Assembly: GCA_013322215.1 (NCBI GenBank)
Contig: JAAMEZ010000052.1
Span: 1 to 64,000 of the forward strand
Origin: Martinezella rhizogenes
GTDB lineage: Bacteria; Pseudomonadota; Alphaproteobacteria; Rhizobiales; Rhizobiaceae
Direction: 5' to 3'
DNA length: 64,000 nucleotides
The position numbers and the translations under genes were made by a program. The notes beneath the pieces are model-generated. The model was not told the origin of the DNA. It searched no databases and saw only the letters and a program-made list of their open reading frames with translations. Every line of letters begins with the position of its first letter. Within the stretch, counting starts at the first letter, position 1. Below, one piece after another: positions 25,636 through 33,272 of this stretch.

Positions 25636-27336
25636 TTATCGCATGCGTTTGGCTGATTGGGTCGGCTCGGCCGATGCCGCATCGCGTGCGTCATACAGAG
25701 GCCTGTCCGGGTCGATATCGGGAATGGCCGCAATGAGCGCGGCAGTATAGGGATGCTTCGGGTGGGAGAAGATCTCCTGCGAACGGCCCTGCTCGACGAT
25801 CTCGCCGCGATACATGACGACGGTCCGCTCACACAGATTGCGCACGATCGCGAGGTCGTGGGCGATGAAGATCAGCGTCAGGTTCATCCTGCGCGTCAAT
25901 TCGCGGAAGAGATCGATGATCTGCGCCTGGATGGTGACATCGAGCGCGGCCACGCATTCGTCGGCGATGATGAGTTTCGGATCGACCGCAAGCGCCCTTG
26001 CGATACCTGCGCGCTGGCATTGGCCGCCGCTCATGCTGCGCGGCTTGCGATCGGCGAATTCGCGCCCGAGACCGACGAGATCGAGCAATTCGCCGATCCG
26101 GGCGGGAATGTCGGCCCTTGCGACCTTGCCATGGACTTTCAGGACCTCGGCAAGCGTCTGGCCGATCGTCAGGCGCGGGTTGAGCGCGTTGAACGGGTCC
26201 TGGAAGACCATGGCTGTTTCGCGTCGCAACCTGGCGAGGCCGGCACTCTTCTGCTGGGTGAGATTGACACCGTCGAAAGTGACGTGACCGGAAGAGATCG
26301 GGGTAAGGCCGAGTACGGCGCGGGCAAGCGTGCTCTTGCCGCTGCCGGATTCACCCACGATGCCGATGGTTTCCCCCGGCATGACCTGCAGGCTCACACC
26401 GGAAACGGCGCTGACCGTCTTCGCGTCGCTGCCCTTGAAGAGACCGCCGCCGACCTTGAAGCGCACATGCAGGTCGTCGATTTCCAGCAGCGGTTTGGTT
26501 GATGTGTCTGGCCTGGTCGTCTCCAGCTGCGTTGCAGCTTCGTCCGGCAGGGAGGGATGGCTGTTGATCAGGTCGATCGTATAGGGATTTTCAGGCCGGC
26601 TGAGGATCGTCCTTTTGGGACCCTGTTCGAGCAGCTGGCCGCCCCGCATGACGGCGATCCTGTCGCAGGTCTGGGCGACGATGCCGAGATCATGGGTGAT
26701 GAGGATGATCGAAAGCCCGCGCTTGCCGCGAATGTCGATCAGGAGCCGGAGGATCTGCGCCTGGATGGTGACGTCGAGGGCCGTTGTCGGCTCGTCGGCA
26801 ATCAGGATCTTCGGGTTGCAGGAGAGCGCGACGCCGATCATCGCACGCTGCCGCATTCCGCCGGAAAACTCGTGCGGATAGCTGTCATACTGCCTGGCGG
26901 GATCGGGAAAGCCGACCTGCGCAAGGATCTCGATCGCTGCCGCGCGGGCGTCGCGTGCCTTGAGACCCTGATGGTAGCGGATACCTTCGGCGATCTGGTC
27001 GCCGATGCGCATGACAGGATCGAGATGGCTGGTCGGGTTCTGGAAGATCATGCCGATCTCGCCGCCGCGTACCTCGAGCATCTCGGCGTCGCTGATTTCC
27101 GTGAGTTCGCGTCCTTCGAGACGGATGGAGCCGCTTTCGATCTTCAGAAGCGACGATGGCAGCAGCCGAACCAGCGAGCGGCACAACAGGCTCTTGCCCG
27201 AGCCGCTTTCGCCGACGAGGCCGAGAATTTCACCCTTGCCGAGATCGAGCGAAACGCCGTCGATCAGCGTGCGGGTGCTGCCGTCGAGATTGGCCTTGAC
27301 CACGAGGTCGCGGACGGAAAGGACGGGCTCGCTCAT
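25636..27336 (-). CDS. Peptide-type ABC transporter ATPase, DppD and DppF domains fused
   Basis: 566 residues with two ATPase halves. Walker A GESGSGKSLLCRSL and signature FSGGMRQRAMIGVALSC with ILIADEPTTALD in the first; GESGSGKSTLARAV, MSGGQCQRAGIARALAV and LIIADECVAALD in the second. Note Cys in the second signature (GGQCQR) and Cys for Pro in the second Walker B segment, mild departures from consensus. It overlaps the permease gene by ATGA and the binding-protein gene begins 19 bp after it. Confidence 0.93.
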   Translation of the reverse strand: MSEPVLSVRDLVVKANLDGSTRTLIDGVSLDLGKGEILGLVGESGSGKSLLCRSLVRLLPSSLLKIESGSIRLEGRELTEISDAEMLEVRGGEIGMIFQNPTSHLDPVMRIGDQIAEGIRYHQGLKARDARAAAIEILAQVGFPDPARQYDSYPHEFSGGMRQRAMIGVALSCNPKILIADEPTTALDVTIQAQILRLLIDIRGKRGLSIILITHDLGIVAQTCDRIAVMRGGQLLEQGPKRTILSRPENPYTIDLINSHPSLPDEAATQLETTRPDTSTKPLLEIDDLHVRFKVGGGLFKGSDAKTVSAVSGVSLQVMPGETIGIVGESGSGKSTLARAVLGLTPISSGHVTFDGVNLTQQKSAGLARLRRETAMVFQDPFNALNPRLTIGQTLAEVLKVHGKVARADIPARIGELLDLVGLGREFADRKPRSMSGGQCQRAGIARALAVDPKLIIADECVAALDVTIQAQIIDLFRELTRRMNLTLIFIAHDLAIVRNLCERTVVMYRGEIVEQGRSQEIFSHPKHPYTAALIAAIPDIDPDRPLYDARDAASAEPTQSAKRMR

Positions 27337-28184
27337 TCATGTACTCCCAGCAGTTCGCCGAGCGCATCGCCCAGCATGCTGAAGCCGAAAGCGAGGCAGA
27401 CGATGGAAAGGCCGGGAAACAGCGTGATCCACCAGGCCGTGGTGATGAAGCTCTGGCCCTCCGCGACCATGACACCCCACTCGGCAAGCGGCGGCTGCAC
27501 GCCGAGGCCGAGATAGCTGACGGCCGCGCCGCTCAGGAGCACCAGCACGGCATCCGACATGGAAAAGACGATGGAGCCGGCGATGGCGTTCGGCAGCAGG
27601 TGGCGGAACATGATCCGAGGTCGGCTGAAGCCGAGGCTGACGGCAGCAACGGCATAGTCGCTGCCCTTTAAAACCAGCATCTGCGCGCGGATGAGGCGCG
27701 CATAGGAGACCCAGCCGACCAGGGCCATGGCGATATAGAAGCTGCTCAGCCCCGGTCCCAGGATGGCGATGATCGACAGCATCAGCACCAGGAAGGGGAA
27801 GGCGAGGATGATATCGACGATACGCATGAAGAGCGCGTCGACGATGCCGCCGAAAAAGCCGGCGATGGTGCCGACGGTTGTCCCGATCAGAAAGGGGAAG
27901 AGCACGCCGATCACGGCGATCTGCAGATCGATGCGCACTCCCCAGATGACGCGCGAAAGAATATCGCGCCCGAAATTGTCCGTGCCGAACGGATGCAGGA
28001 ACGACGGTGCCTGCAGACGCATGTCGGCATTCTGGAATATCGGGTCATAGGGAGCGACGATCGGTGCTGAAATCGCCAGAAGAAGGAAGAAGAGAAGGAT
28101 GCCGCCGCCAAGCGTCAGCGTCAGGTGTTTTCCGAAGAGCCTGTTCAAGCCGAGGGAGGTTGTCGCTGTCGTGCCGATGCTCAT
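27333..28184 (-). CDS. Peptide-type ABC transporter permease (DppC-like)
   Basis: 283 residues. A long first helix (LTLGGGILLFFLLLAISAPI), the motif FGTDNFGRDILSRVIWGVRI, several further helices, and the coupling segment VSLGFSRPRIMFRHLLPNAI identify a DppC/OppC permease. It overlaps both neighbours by 4 bp. Confidence 0.93.
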   Translation of the reverse strand: MSIGTTATTSLGLNRLFGKHLTLTLGGGILLFFLLLAISAPIVAPYDPIFQNADMRLQAPSFLHPFGTDNFGRDILSRVIWGVRIDLQIAVIGVLFPFLIGTTVGTIAGFFGGIVDALFMRIVDIILAFPFLVLMLSIIAILGPGLSSFYIAMALVGWVSYARLIRAQMLVLKGSDYAVAAVSLGFSRPRIMFRHLLPNAIAGSIVFSMSDAVLVLLSGAAVSYLGLGVQPPLAEWGVMVAEGQSFITTAWWITLFPGLSIVCLAFGFSMLGDALGELLGVHE

Positions 28185-29119
28185 AGCTTCACCCTCGGAT
28201 CGACGGCGACCGTGACGATATCGGCAAGGAAGTTGACGAGCACCGTAGCGCAGGCAAACACCATCGCAACGCCCTGGACGACCATGTAGTCACGCGAGAA
28301 GATGGCGCGCACCAGCAACTGGCCCATGCCAGGCAGGGCAAAGACGCTCTCGACGACGACCGTGCCGCCGATCAGCCAGCCGATGTTGACCGCAAGCAGG
28401 TTGATGGTTGGAACCAGCGAGTTCGGCACGACATGCCGCCAGAAAACGATGCCCTCGGGCATGCCGCGGGCACGCGCCGCGGTCGCCACATCCGATTTGA
28501 GCGATTCGATCATGGCTGCCCGCAGGCTGCGGGTGAGCACGGTCGAGAGCGACAGCGCAACCGTCAGAGCCGGCAGAACGAGATGGGCGATCTTCTCGCC
28601 GATCGTCGAGCCGTAACCGGAAACCGGCAGGATGCCGAGCTGGACGCTGAAGAGGATGATCAGCATCAGCCCCAGCCAGAAGGGTGGCAAGCCGATGCCG
28701 AAGGTGGAGACAATACGGACGATATGATCCGGCGCGCGGCCGACATTGCGTGCGGCAATCGCTGACATCGGCACGGCGATCAGGATCGACAGGATGACGC
28801 TTGTGACGACCAGCGCGATGGTCGGCTCGATCCGGGTCGAAATCAGCGGCAGCACGTCGATCTTGTAGAGGATCGATTTGCCCATCTTGCCATTGCCGAG
28901 ATTCTTGATGAAATAGAAATATTGCAGCCACATAGGCTGATCGAGACCATATTGCGCGCGGATGCTGGCAAGTGCCGTCGGCGTCGCGCGCGTGCCGAGG
29001 ATATTGCGCGCGGGGTCGCCGGGAATGAGGCGCACCAGAACGAAGGTGATGACGCTGATGCCGAAGAGGACGGGCAGAAACTGCAGCGGTCGCGTCAATA
29101 CGAATTTATAGCGATGCAT
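28181..29119 (-). CDS. Peptide-type ABC transporter permease (DppB-like)
   Basis: 312 residues starting MHRYKFVLTRPLQFLPVLFG. DppB markers: VRLIPGDPARNILGTRAT, the coupling segment ARARGMPEGIVFWRHVVPNS and the ending VNFLADIVTVAVDPRVKL. The gap to the upstream iminopeptidase gene is 51 bp on the same strand, consistent with one operon. Confidence 0.92.
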   Translation of the reverse strand: MHRYKFVLTRPLQFLPVLFGISVITFVLVRLIPGDPARNILGTRATPTALASIRAQYGLDQPMWLQYFYFIKNLGNGKMGKSILYKIDVLPLISTRIEPTIALVVTSVILSILIAVPMSAIAARNVGRAPDHIVRIVSTFGIGLPPFWLGLMLIILFSVQLGILPVSGYGSTIGEKIAHLVLPALTVALSLSTVLTRSLRAAMIESLKSDVATAARARGMPEGIVFWRHVVPNSLVPTINLLAVNIGWLIGGTVVVESVFALPGMGQLLVRAIFSRDYMVVQGVAMVFACATVLVNFLADIVTVAVDPRVKL

Positions 29120-29170
29120 GGCGGCAATCGCCCCCTTGTCGTCGGTGGGATTGAATCACCTTAGCCTGCA

Positions 29171-30061
29171 TCAGCTTGCCCTATGCCGCGACAGGAAATC
29201 GAGGAGTGCCGGATAGTAGTCCTGTGGATTCTCGTAGAAGGGCATGTGGCTGGCGTTTGCGAAGACCTTGAGTTCGGCATCCTTCAAGGCAAGCTTCATC
29301 CTGAGCGCACAGGCCGGCGTCAACTCGTCATGTTCTCCCGCCGTAATCAGCACTGGCATGGAAAGCCGCGGAAGATCCGGAATGCGGTTCCAATCCTTGA
29401 GATTGCCGATGTAGAGAAATTCGTTCGGCCCCTGCATCGTCTCATATGGACCCATGTTCCAATCATCGAGCGAGCGACGGATAGATGCCGGCCATTCCGG
29501 CAGACGACAGACGTGGCGATAGTTCAGGATCGTGACGGCGGCGAGATATTCTGGGTGATTATAGGTGCCCTGTGCCTCGTGCTTTTGCATCATGGAGACC
29601 GTTTCGGGCCCGAGTGCCGCGCGCAGTCGCGCCAGCTCGGAAATCAGATGCGGCATGTCGGCGACCGTGTCTTCGAGGATCAGCGTCTGCAGGTTCTCGG
29701 GATAGGTCAGCGCATAGTCGATGGCCAGCCAGCCGCCCCAGGAGTGACCGAGCATATGCACCTTACCGAGGCCGAGCGCCCTGCGGACGGTCTCCGTCTC
29801 CTCGACGTAGCGATCGATGGTCCAGAGGTTCTTGTCGAGCGGCCGGTCGGAAGCGCCGGTGCCGAGCTGGTCGAAGGCGACGACCCTGTAACCCCTATCG
29901 ATCAGACAGGAATGCGCCTCGCGCAGATAGTCGCAGGGCAGTCCGGGCCCGCCATTGAGGCAGAAGACGGTTTCCGGCCCGCTCCCGAAGCTGTAGGCAA
30001 CCACCTTGTAGCCATCGACCTCGATGTCGTGCCGCGCCTCGGGCTCAATTTCACGCCACAT
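29171..30061 (-). CDS. Proline iminopeptidase-like alpha/beta hydrolase (PIP 1)
   Basis: 296 residues from ATG 30061 (GGAG six bases upstream); a TTG extension to 30094 would run into a palindrome and is less likely. Peptidase S33 features: oxyanion loop LNGGPGLP (Asn replaces the usual His of HGGPG), nucleophile elbow GHSWGGWLA, catalytic Asp in AGEHDELTP and His in ASHMPFYE. It would cleave an N-terminal proline or an amino-acid amide in the cytosol. Divergent from the LuxR-solo gene and first of the transporter operon; such pip genes are the classical neighbours and targets of XccR/OryR/NesR-type regulators. Confidence 0.88.
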   Translation of the reverse strand: MWREIEPEARHDIEVDGYKVVAYSFGSGPETVFCLNGGPGLPCDYLREAHSCLIDRGYRVVAFDQLGTGASDRPLDKNLWTIDRYVEETETVRRALGLGKVHMLGHSWGGWLAIDYALTYPENLQTLILEDTVADMPHLISELARLRAALGPETVSMMQKHEAQGTYNHPEYLAAVTILNYRHVCRLPEWPASIRRSLDDWNMGPYETMQGPNEFLYIGNLKDWNRIPDLPRLSMPVLITAGEHDELTPACALRMKLALKDAELKVFANASHMPFYENPQDYYPALLDFLSRHRAS

Positions 30062-30087
30062 TGACAACTCCGGCGAAAGATTCCGCT

Positions 30088-30104
30088 TGCTCAATATTTG
30101 AGCA
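30088..30104. promoter_or_regulatory. 17-bp dyad TGCTCAA-TAT-TTGAGCA, candidate lux-box-like site
   Basis: Perfect 7-bp arms around a 3-bp centre, located 27 bp upstream of the PIP 1 start and about 90 bp upstream of the LuxR-solo start, in the only divergent promoter region of the cluster. LuxR-family proteins bind dyads of about this size, and the related XccR acts at a lux-box-like site before pip. Binding here is inferred. Confidence 0.5.
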
Positions 30105-30192
30105 TGGCTAAATTTTTACCTTAAACCGCAATCGGCACCAGCTATAAGAAGTGATAGGTTGGGAGGTCGCAGGCAAAGACGGGAACCGCTGC

Positions 30193-30975
30193 ATGTTCGA
30201 TCAAATCGGAACCATTAGGCGCCAGTTCACGGCGCATCAGACGCTGGACGGCCGCATCGACCATATTTTCGAGGGCATGAAGGCAATCGGTTTCGAGGCC
30301 TTGATCTACGATTATACGCCGGTGCCTTACGACCTCGACGGCAAGATCATGATCCCGTCGCTTCTGAAGCTCAGAAACATCTCCGACGACATGTATGAAT
30401 ATTGGTTCGATCGCGGTTATTTCCGTATCGATCCCGTGCAGCAGGTAGCGTTACGCACTTCGGCGCCGTTTTTCTGGAACTATGATTCCGAGGCCGATAC
30501 GCTGATCAAGCGCTTCATGAGCGAGGATACGGTTCCTGTTGCGCGCTATTTGAGCGAACGTGACATGTCGACGGGTGTGACGGTGCCGGTGCACATGCCG
30601 CGCGGCGATTATGCGACGGTTACCGGAATTCGTTTCGGCGCCAACAAGGAGTTCGAGCGCGATGCCCTGCGCTATATCGCCGATTTCAACCTGCTCGCCC
30701 ATGTCTTTCACGAGACGGCCTATTCGCTCTTCGATACCGCCGCGCTCAGTGTCGGCAAAATCCGGCTGACGGAGCGGGAGAGGGAATGCCTGCGCTATTC
30801 CGCCGAGGGTTATTCCGCCAAGGAGATTTCCCGCATCATCGACCGCTCGGTCCCGACGGTCGTCATGCATCTCAATGCCGCGGCAAAAAAGCTCGGTGCC
30901 AAGAACCGCACGCAGGCGGTCGTCCGCGCCACGCATTATCGCCTGCTGGACGCGCAGCCATCCTATAACTTCTGA
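30193..30975 (+). CDS. LuxR-family solo regulator of the plant-responsive type (OryR/XccR/NesR/PipR-like)
   Basis: 260 residues from ATG 30193 (a GTG 14 codons earlier at 30151 is the alternative). The N-terminal autoinducer-binding domain contains Met67, Trp71, Asp80-Pro81 and Trp95. In TraR numbering these are positions 57, 61, 70-71 and 85, so the AHL contacts Trp57 and Tyr61 are replaced by Met and Trp. That substitution is the known mark of the plant-responsive solo group. The C-terminal LuxR HTH is complete (LTERERECLRYSAEGYSAKE, ISRIIDRSVPTVVMHLNAAA). There is no luxI gene in the window. It is flanked by two pip-like genes and a peptide ABC operon. Confidence 0.88.
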   Translation: MFDQIGTIRRQFTAHQTLDGRIDHIFEGMKAIGFEALIYDYTPVPYDLDGKIMIPSLLKLRNISDDMYEYWFDRGYFRIDPVQQVALRTSAPFFWNYDSEADTLIKRFMSEDTVPVARYLSERDMSTGVTVPVHMPRGDYATVTGIRFGANKEFERDALRYIADFNLLAHVFHETAYSLFDTAALSVGKIRLTERERECLRYSAEGYSAKEISRIIDRSVPTVVMHLNAAAKKLGAKNRTQAVVRATHYRLLDAQPSYNF

Positions 30976-31029
30976 TAGCTGCCGCGCGCGCTTTGGCCAC
31001 GTTATGGTCTCCACCATCAAAGGCTTAAG

Positions 31030-31944
31030 ATGGAGAGACACGTGGCCGCAATCCCGACGCAGGAAGCCTTTCTGCCCTTTCGCGAATACCGGACATGGTA
31101 CCGCATCATCGGTTCGCTTGATTCCGGCAGGCTGCCGCTCGTCGTTGCCCATGGCGGGCCGGGCTGCACCCATGATTATGTCGACAGTTTCAAGGGCATT
31201 GCCGAGATCGATGGCCGTGCCGTCATCCATTACGATCAGCTTGGCAACGGCAAGTCCACGCGACTGCCGGAGAAAGGACCTGACTTCTGGACGCCGGCGC
31301 TGTTTCTTGATGAACTGGATACGCTGCTGAAGCATCTCGGCATTCAGGATCGCTACGCTTTTCTCGGCCAATCCTGGGGTGGCATGCTCGGCGCCGAACA
31401 TGCGGTGCGGCGGCCAAAGGGGCTGAAGGCACTGGTGATCGCCAATTCGCCGGCCAACATGCATACCTGGGTCGCCGAAGCCAACCGCCTTCGCGAGGAG
31501 CTGCCGCAGGAGGTGCAGGACACGCTATTGAGGCACGAGCAGGCCGGCACGATCACCGATCCGGAATATATCACCGCTTCCCGCGTCTTTTACGATCGCC
31601 ATGTCTGCCGTGTCGTGCCGTGGCCGGAAGAGGTTGCCCGCACCTTCGCCACTATGGATGAGGACAACACCGTTTACCGCAACATGAACGGCCCGACCGA
31701 GTTTCACGTCATCGGTACGATGAAGGACTGGACGATCGAAGACAGGCTTGCCCTTATCGAGGCGCCGACCCTGCTGATCTCCGGCAAATACGACGAGGCG
31801 ACACCGCTGGTGGTCAAGCCCTATGTCGATCGCGTCAAGGGTTGCGAATGGGTACTCCTCGAAAATTCGAGCCATATGCCGCATGTCGAAGAGAAGGATC
31901 TTTGCCTGAAGACGGTTTCAGGCTTCCTGGAACGGCATGATTGA
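31030..31944 (+). CDS. Proline iminopeptidase-like alpha/beta hydrolase (PIP 2)
   Basis: 304 residues. S33-family marks: HGGPGCTHDYVDSF oxyanion loop, DQLGNGKSTR, nucleophile GQSWGGMLGAEHA, catalytic Asp in SGKYDEATP and His in SSHMPHVEE. It lies 54 bp downstream of the LuxR-solo gene on the same strand. It is related to, but clearly different from, PIP 1 (classical HGGPG, different elbow), so the two probably have different substrates: one may resemble L-amino-acid amidases. A short dyad ATGGT-CTCC-ACCAT at 31004-31017 lies just upstream. Confidence 0.88.
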   Translation: MERHVAAIPTQEAFLPFREYRTWYRIIGSLDSGRLPLVVAHGGPGCTHDYVDSFKGIAEIDGRAVIHYDQLGNGKSTRLPEKGPDFWTPALFLDELDTLLKHLGIQDRYAFLGQSWGGMLGAEHAVRRPKGLKALVIANSPANMHTWVAEANRLREELPQEVQDTLLRHEQAGTITDPEYITASRVFYDRHVCRVVPWPEEVARTFATMDEDNTVYRNMNGPTEFHVIGTMKDWTIEDRLALIEAPTLLISGKYDEATPLVVKPYVDRVKGCEWVLLENSSHMPHVEEKDLCLKTVSGFLERHD

Positions 31945-32027
31945 TCTTGTAGCCTCCAACGCGTGTCCAGCGACAGTGACATGAGGCCTACTCGTCATGG
32001 ACAGATTAGTGCGGGCCATGCGGTGTT

Positions 32028-33272
32028 TCAGATCCCTTTGTGCAGCACAGGACGCCCATTGTCGAAGCTCTTGCGTCCTTTTTTCCAACCGGCAATCACC
32101 CGGGCGATCTCACGCACGGCAGCGCGGGGGCCGGAGCTGTCGAGGAGCACGATTGTCGCTTCACCACCGGCTTGCAGACGCGCGCGCCCGTTGAGTTGGC
32201 TCGCTGCCATTTTGCTCACCATGTCGAAGACCAGGGCTATCTCGTCGTCGCGCGCCAGTTGAGCGACATTGGCGTACAGATTGGCCATGCGGATTAATGA
32301 AGCGTCGCCATAGGGCGTGAAGGGATTGAGAATATTGTTGGTCGCAATGGAGGTGACGACGCCGCGAGTTGCAAGCACATGGGCCGGTGCGATGCCACGC
32401 GGGACCAGCCGGTCATATCCACGGCCCATCAGGAACAGATCGGTTGCCGGAAGCACCGACAGTGCAATCCCGGCCTCTGCGAGATTATCTGCGATGGCAA
32501 GGATCCGGGCGTTGGGCATGGCCGACAGATTGGTAACATGACCAATCGATACACGACCTTGCCAGCCATGGCGCAGCGTCGTGTCGATCACCTTGGGCAG
32601 ATCGGTTCGATCGGGATCGAGACTGAAGTCGAGATGAAAGTCGACTGAAACATTGTGTTTTTCTGCCAAGGCAAAAATCATGTCCACATGCTGACCGGGG
32701 GATGGATCCGTATAAGGACAGCCGCCCACCAGATCCGCACCAGCTGCAAGTGCTGTGTCGAGCATGTCGTATGTTTGGGGCTCGTTCGTGAGCCCGTCCT
32801 GAGCGAAGGCGCATATTTCGATGTCGACCGCGAAGGCGTAGTCACCTCGGATACGCTTGATCGCCTCGAAGGAACGGAAGCCGGCGCGAGGATCGATCTC
32901 GACGAAGGCGCGCATCCGCGTCGTGCCGTGGGAAATCGCTTTCTCGACGACGCGTGCGGCTCGTGCGTAGACATCATCCTCGTTGAAACCTGCCTTGGCT
33001 CTGGCCACTTCGCGCACGGCCTCGGCAAGAGTGCCTTCGCAAATCGTGCAGCGATCGAGAATACAGGCCTTGTCGAGATGAATGTGCGTGTCGACAAATC
33101 CGCCAAAGGCGAAGCTACTCTGGCCGTCGACATCCGATACGGCGTCGCATCGTATGCGGGGTTCGATGGCCGCGATCTGGTCGCCTCGCACGGCGATGTC
33201 GACGAGATCGCCATCTTCCTCGACACGGACATTTCGGATGACGAGATCGAACGGTTGCCCGGTGACGCTCAC
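32028..33272 (-). CDS. Amidohydrolase family protein, cytosine-deaminase-like (AtzC/CodA group)
   Basis: 414 residues. The metal motif is in GFVDTHIHLDKACIL at about residues 58-72, further His in VDFHLDFSLD and SIGHVTNLSAM. At the place where CodA-type enzymes carry the metal/catalytic Asp (G-H/S-D-x-x-x-D-P), this protein reads ATNNILNPFTPYGD, so Asn replaces Asp. Substrate is unknown; family members hydrolyse cytosine, isopropylammelide and cyclic amides. Its start overlaps the end of the gamma-glutamyltransferase gene by 4 bp, so the two are co-expressed. Confidence 0.82.
   Translation of the reverse strand: MSVTGQPFDLVIRNVRVEEDGDLVDIAVRGDQIAAIEPRIRCDAVSDVDGQSSFAFGGFVDTHIHLDKACILDRCTICEGTLAEAVREVARAKAGFNEDDVYARAARVVEKAISHGTTRMRAFVEIDPRAGFRSFEAIKRIRGDYAFAVDIEICAFAQDGLTNEPQTYDMLDTALAAGADLVGGCPYTDPSPGQHVDMIFALAEKHNVSVDFHLDFSLDPDRTDLPKVIDTTLRHGWQGRVSIGHVTNLSAMPNARILAIADNLAEAGIALSVLPATDLFLMGRGYDRLVPRGIAPAHVLATRGVVTSIATNNILNPFTPYGDASLIRMANLYANVAQLARDDEIALVFDMVSKMAASQLNGRARLQAGGEATIVLLDSSGPRAAVREIARVIAGWKKGRKSFDNGRPVLHKGI

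Noticed and set aside
30062..30094. TTG start for PIP 1 giving 11 extra residues
   Set aside because: The extension overlaps the 17-bp dyad, and ATG 30061 has GGAG at good spacing.
30151..30975. An AHL quorum-sensing circuit with a synthase
   Set aside because: No luxI-type gene occurs in the window and two AHL-contact residues are replaced, which points to a solo responding to other compounds.
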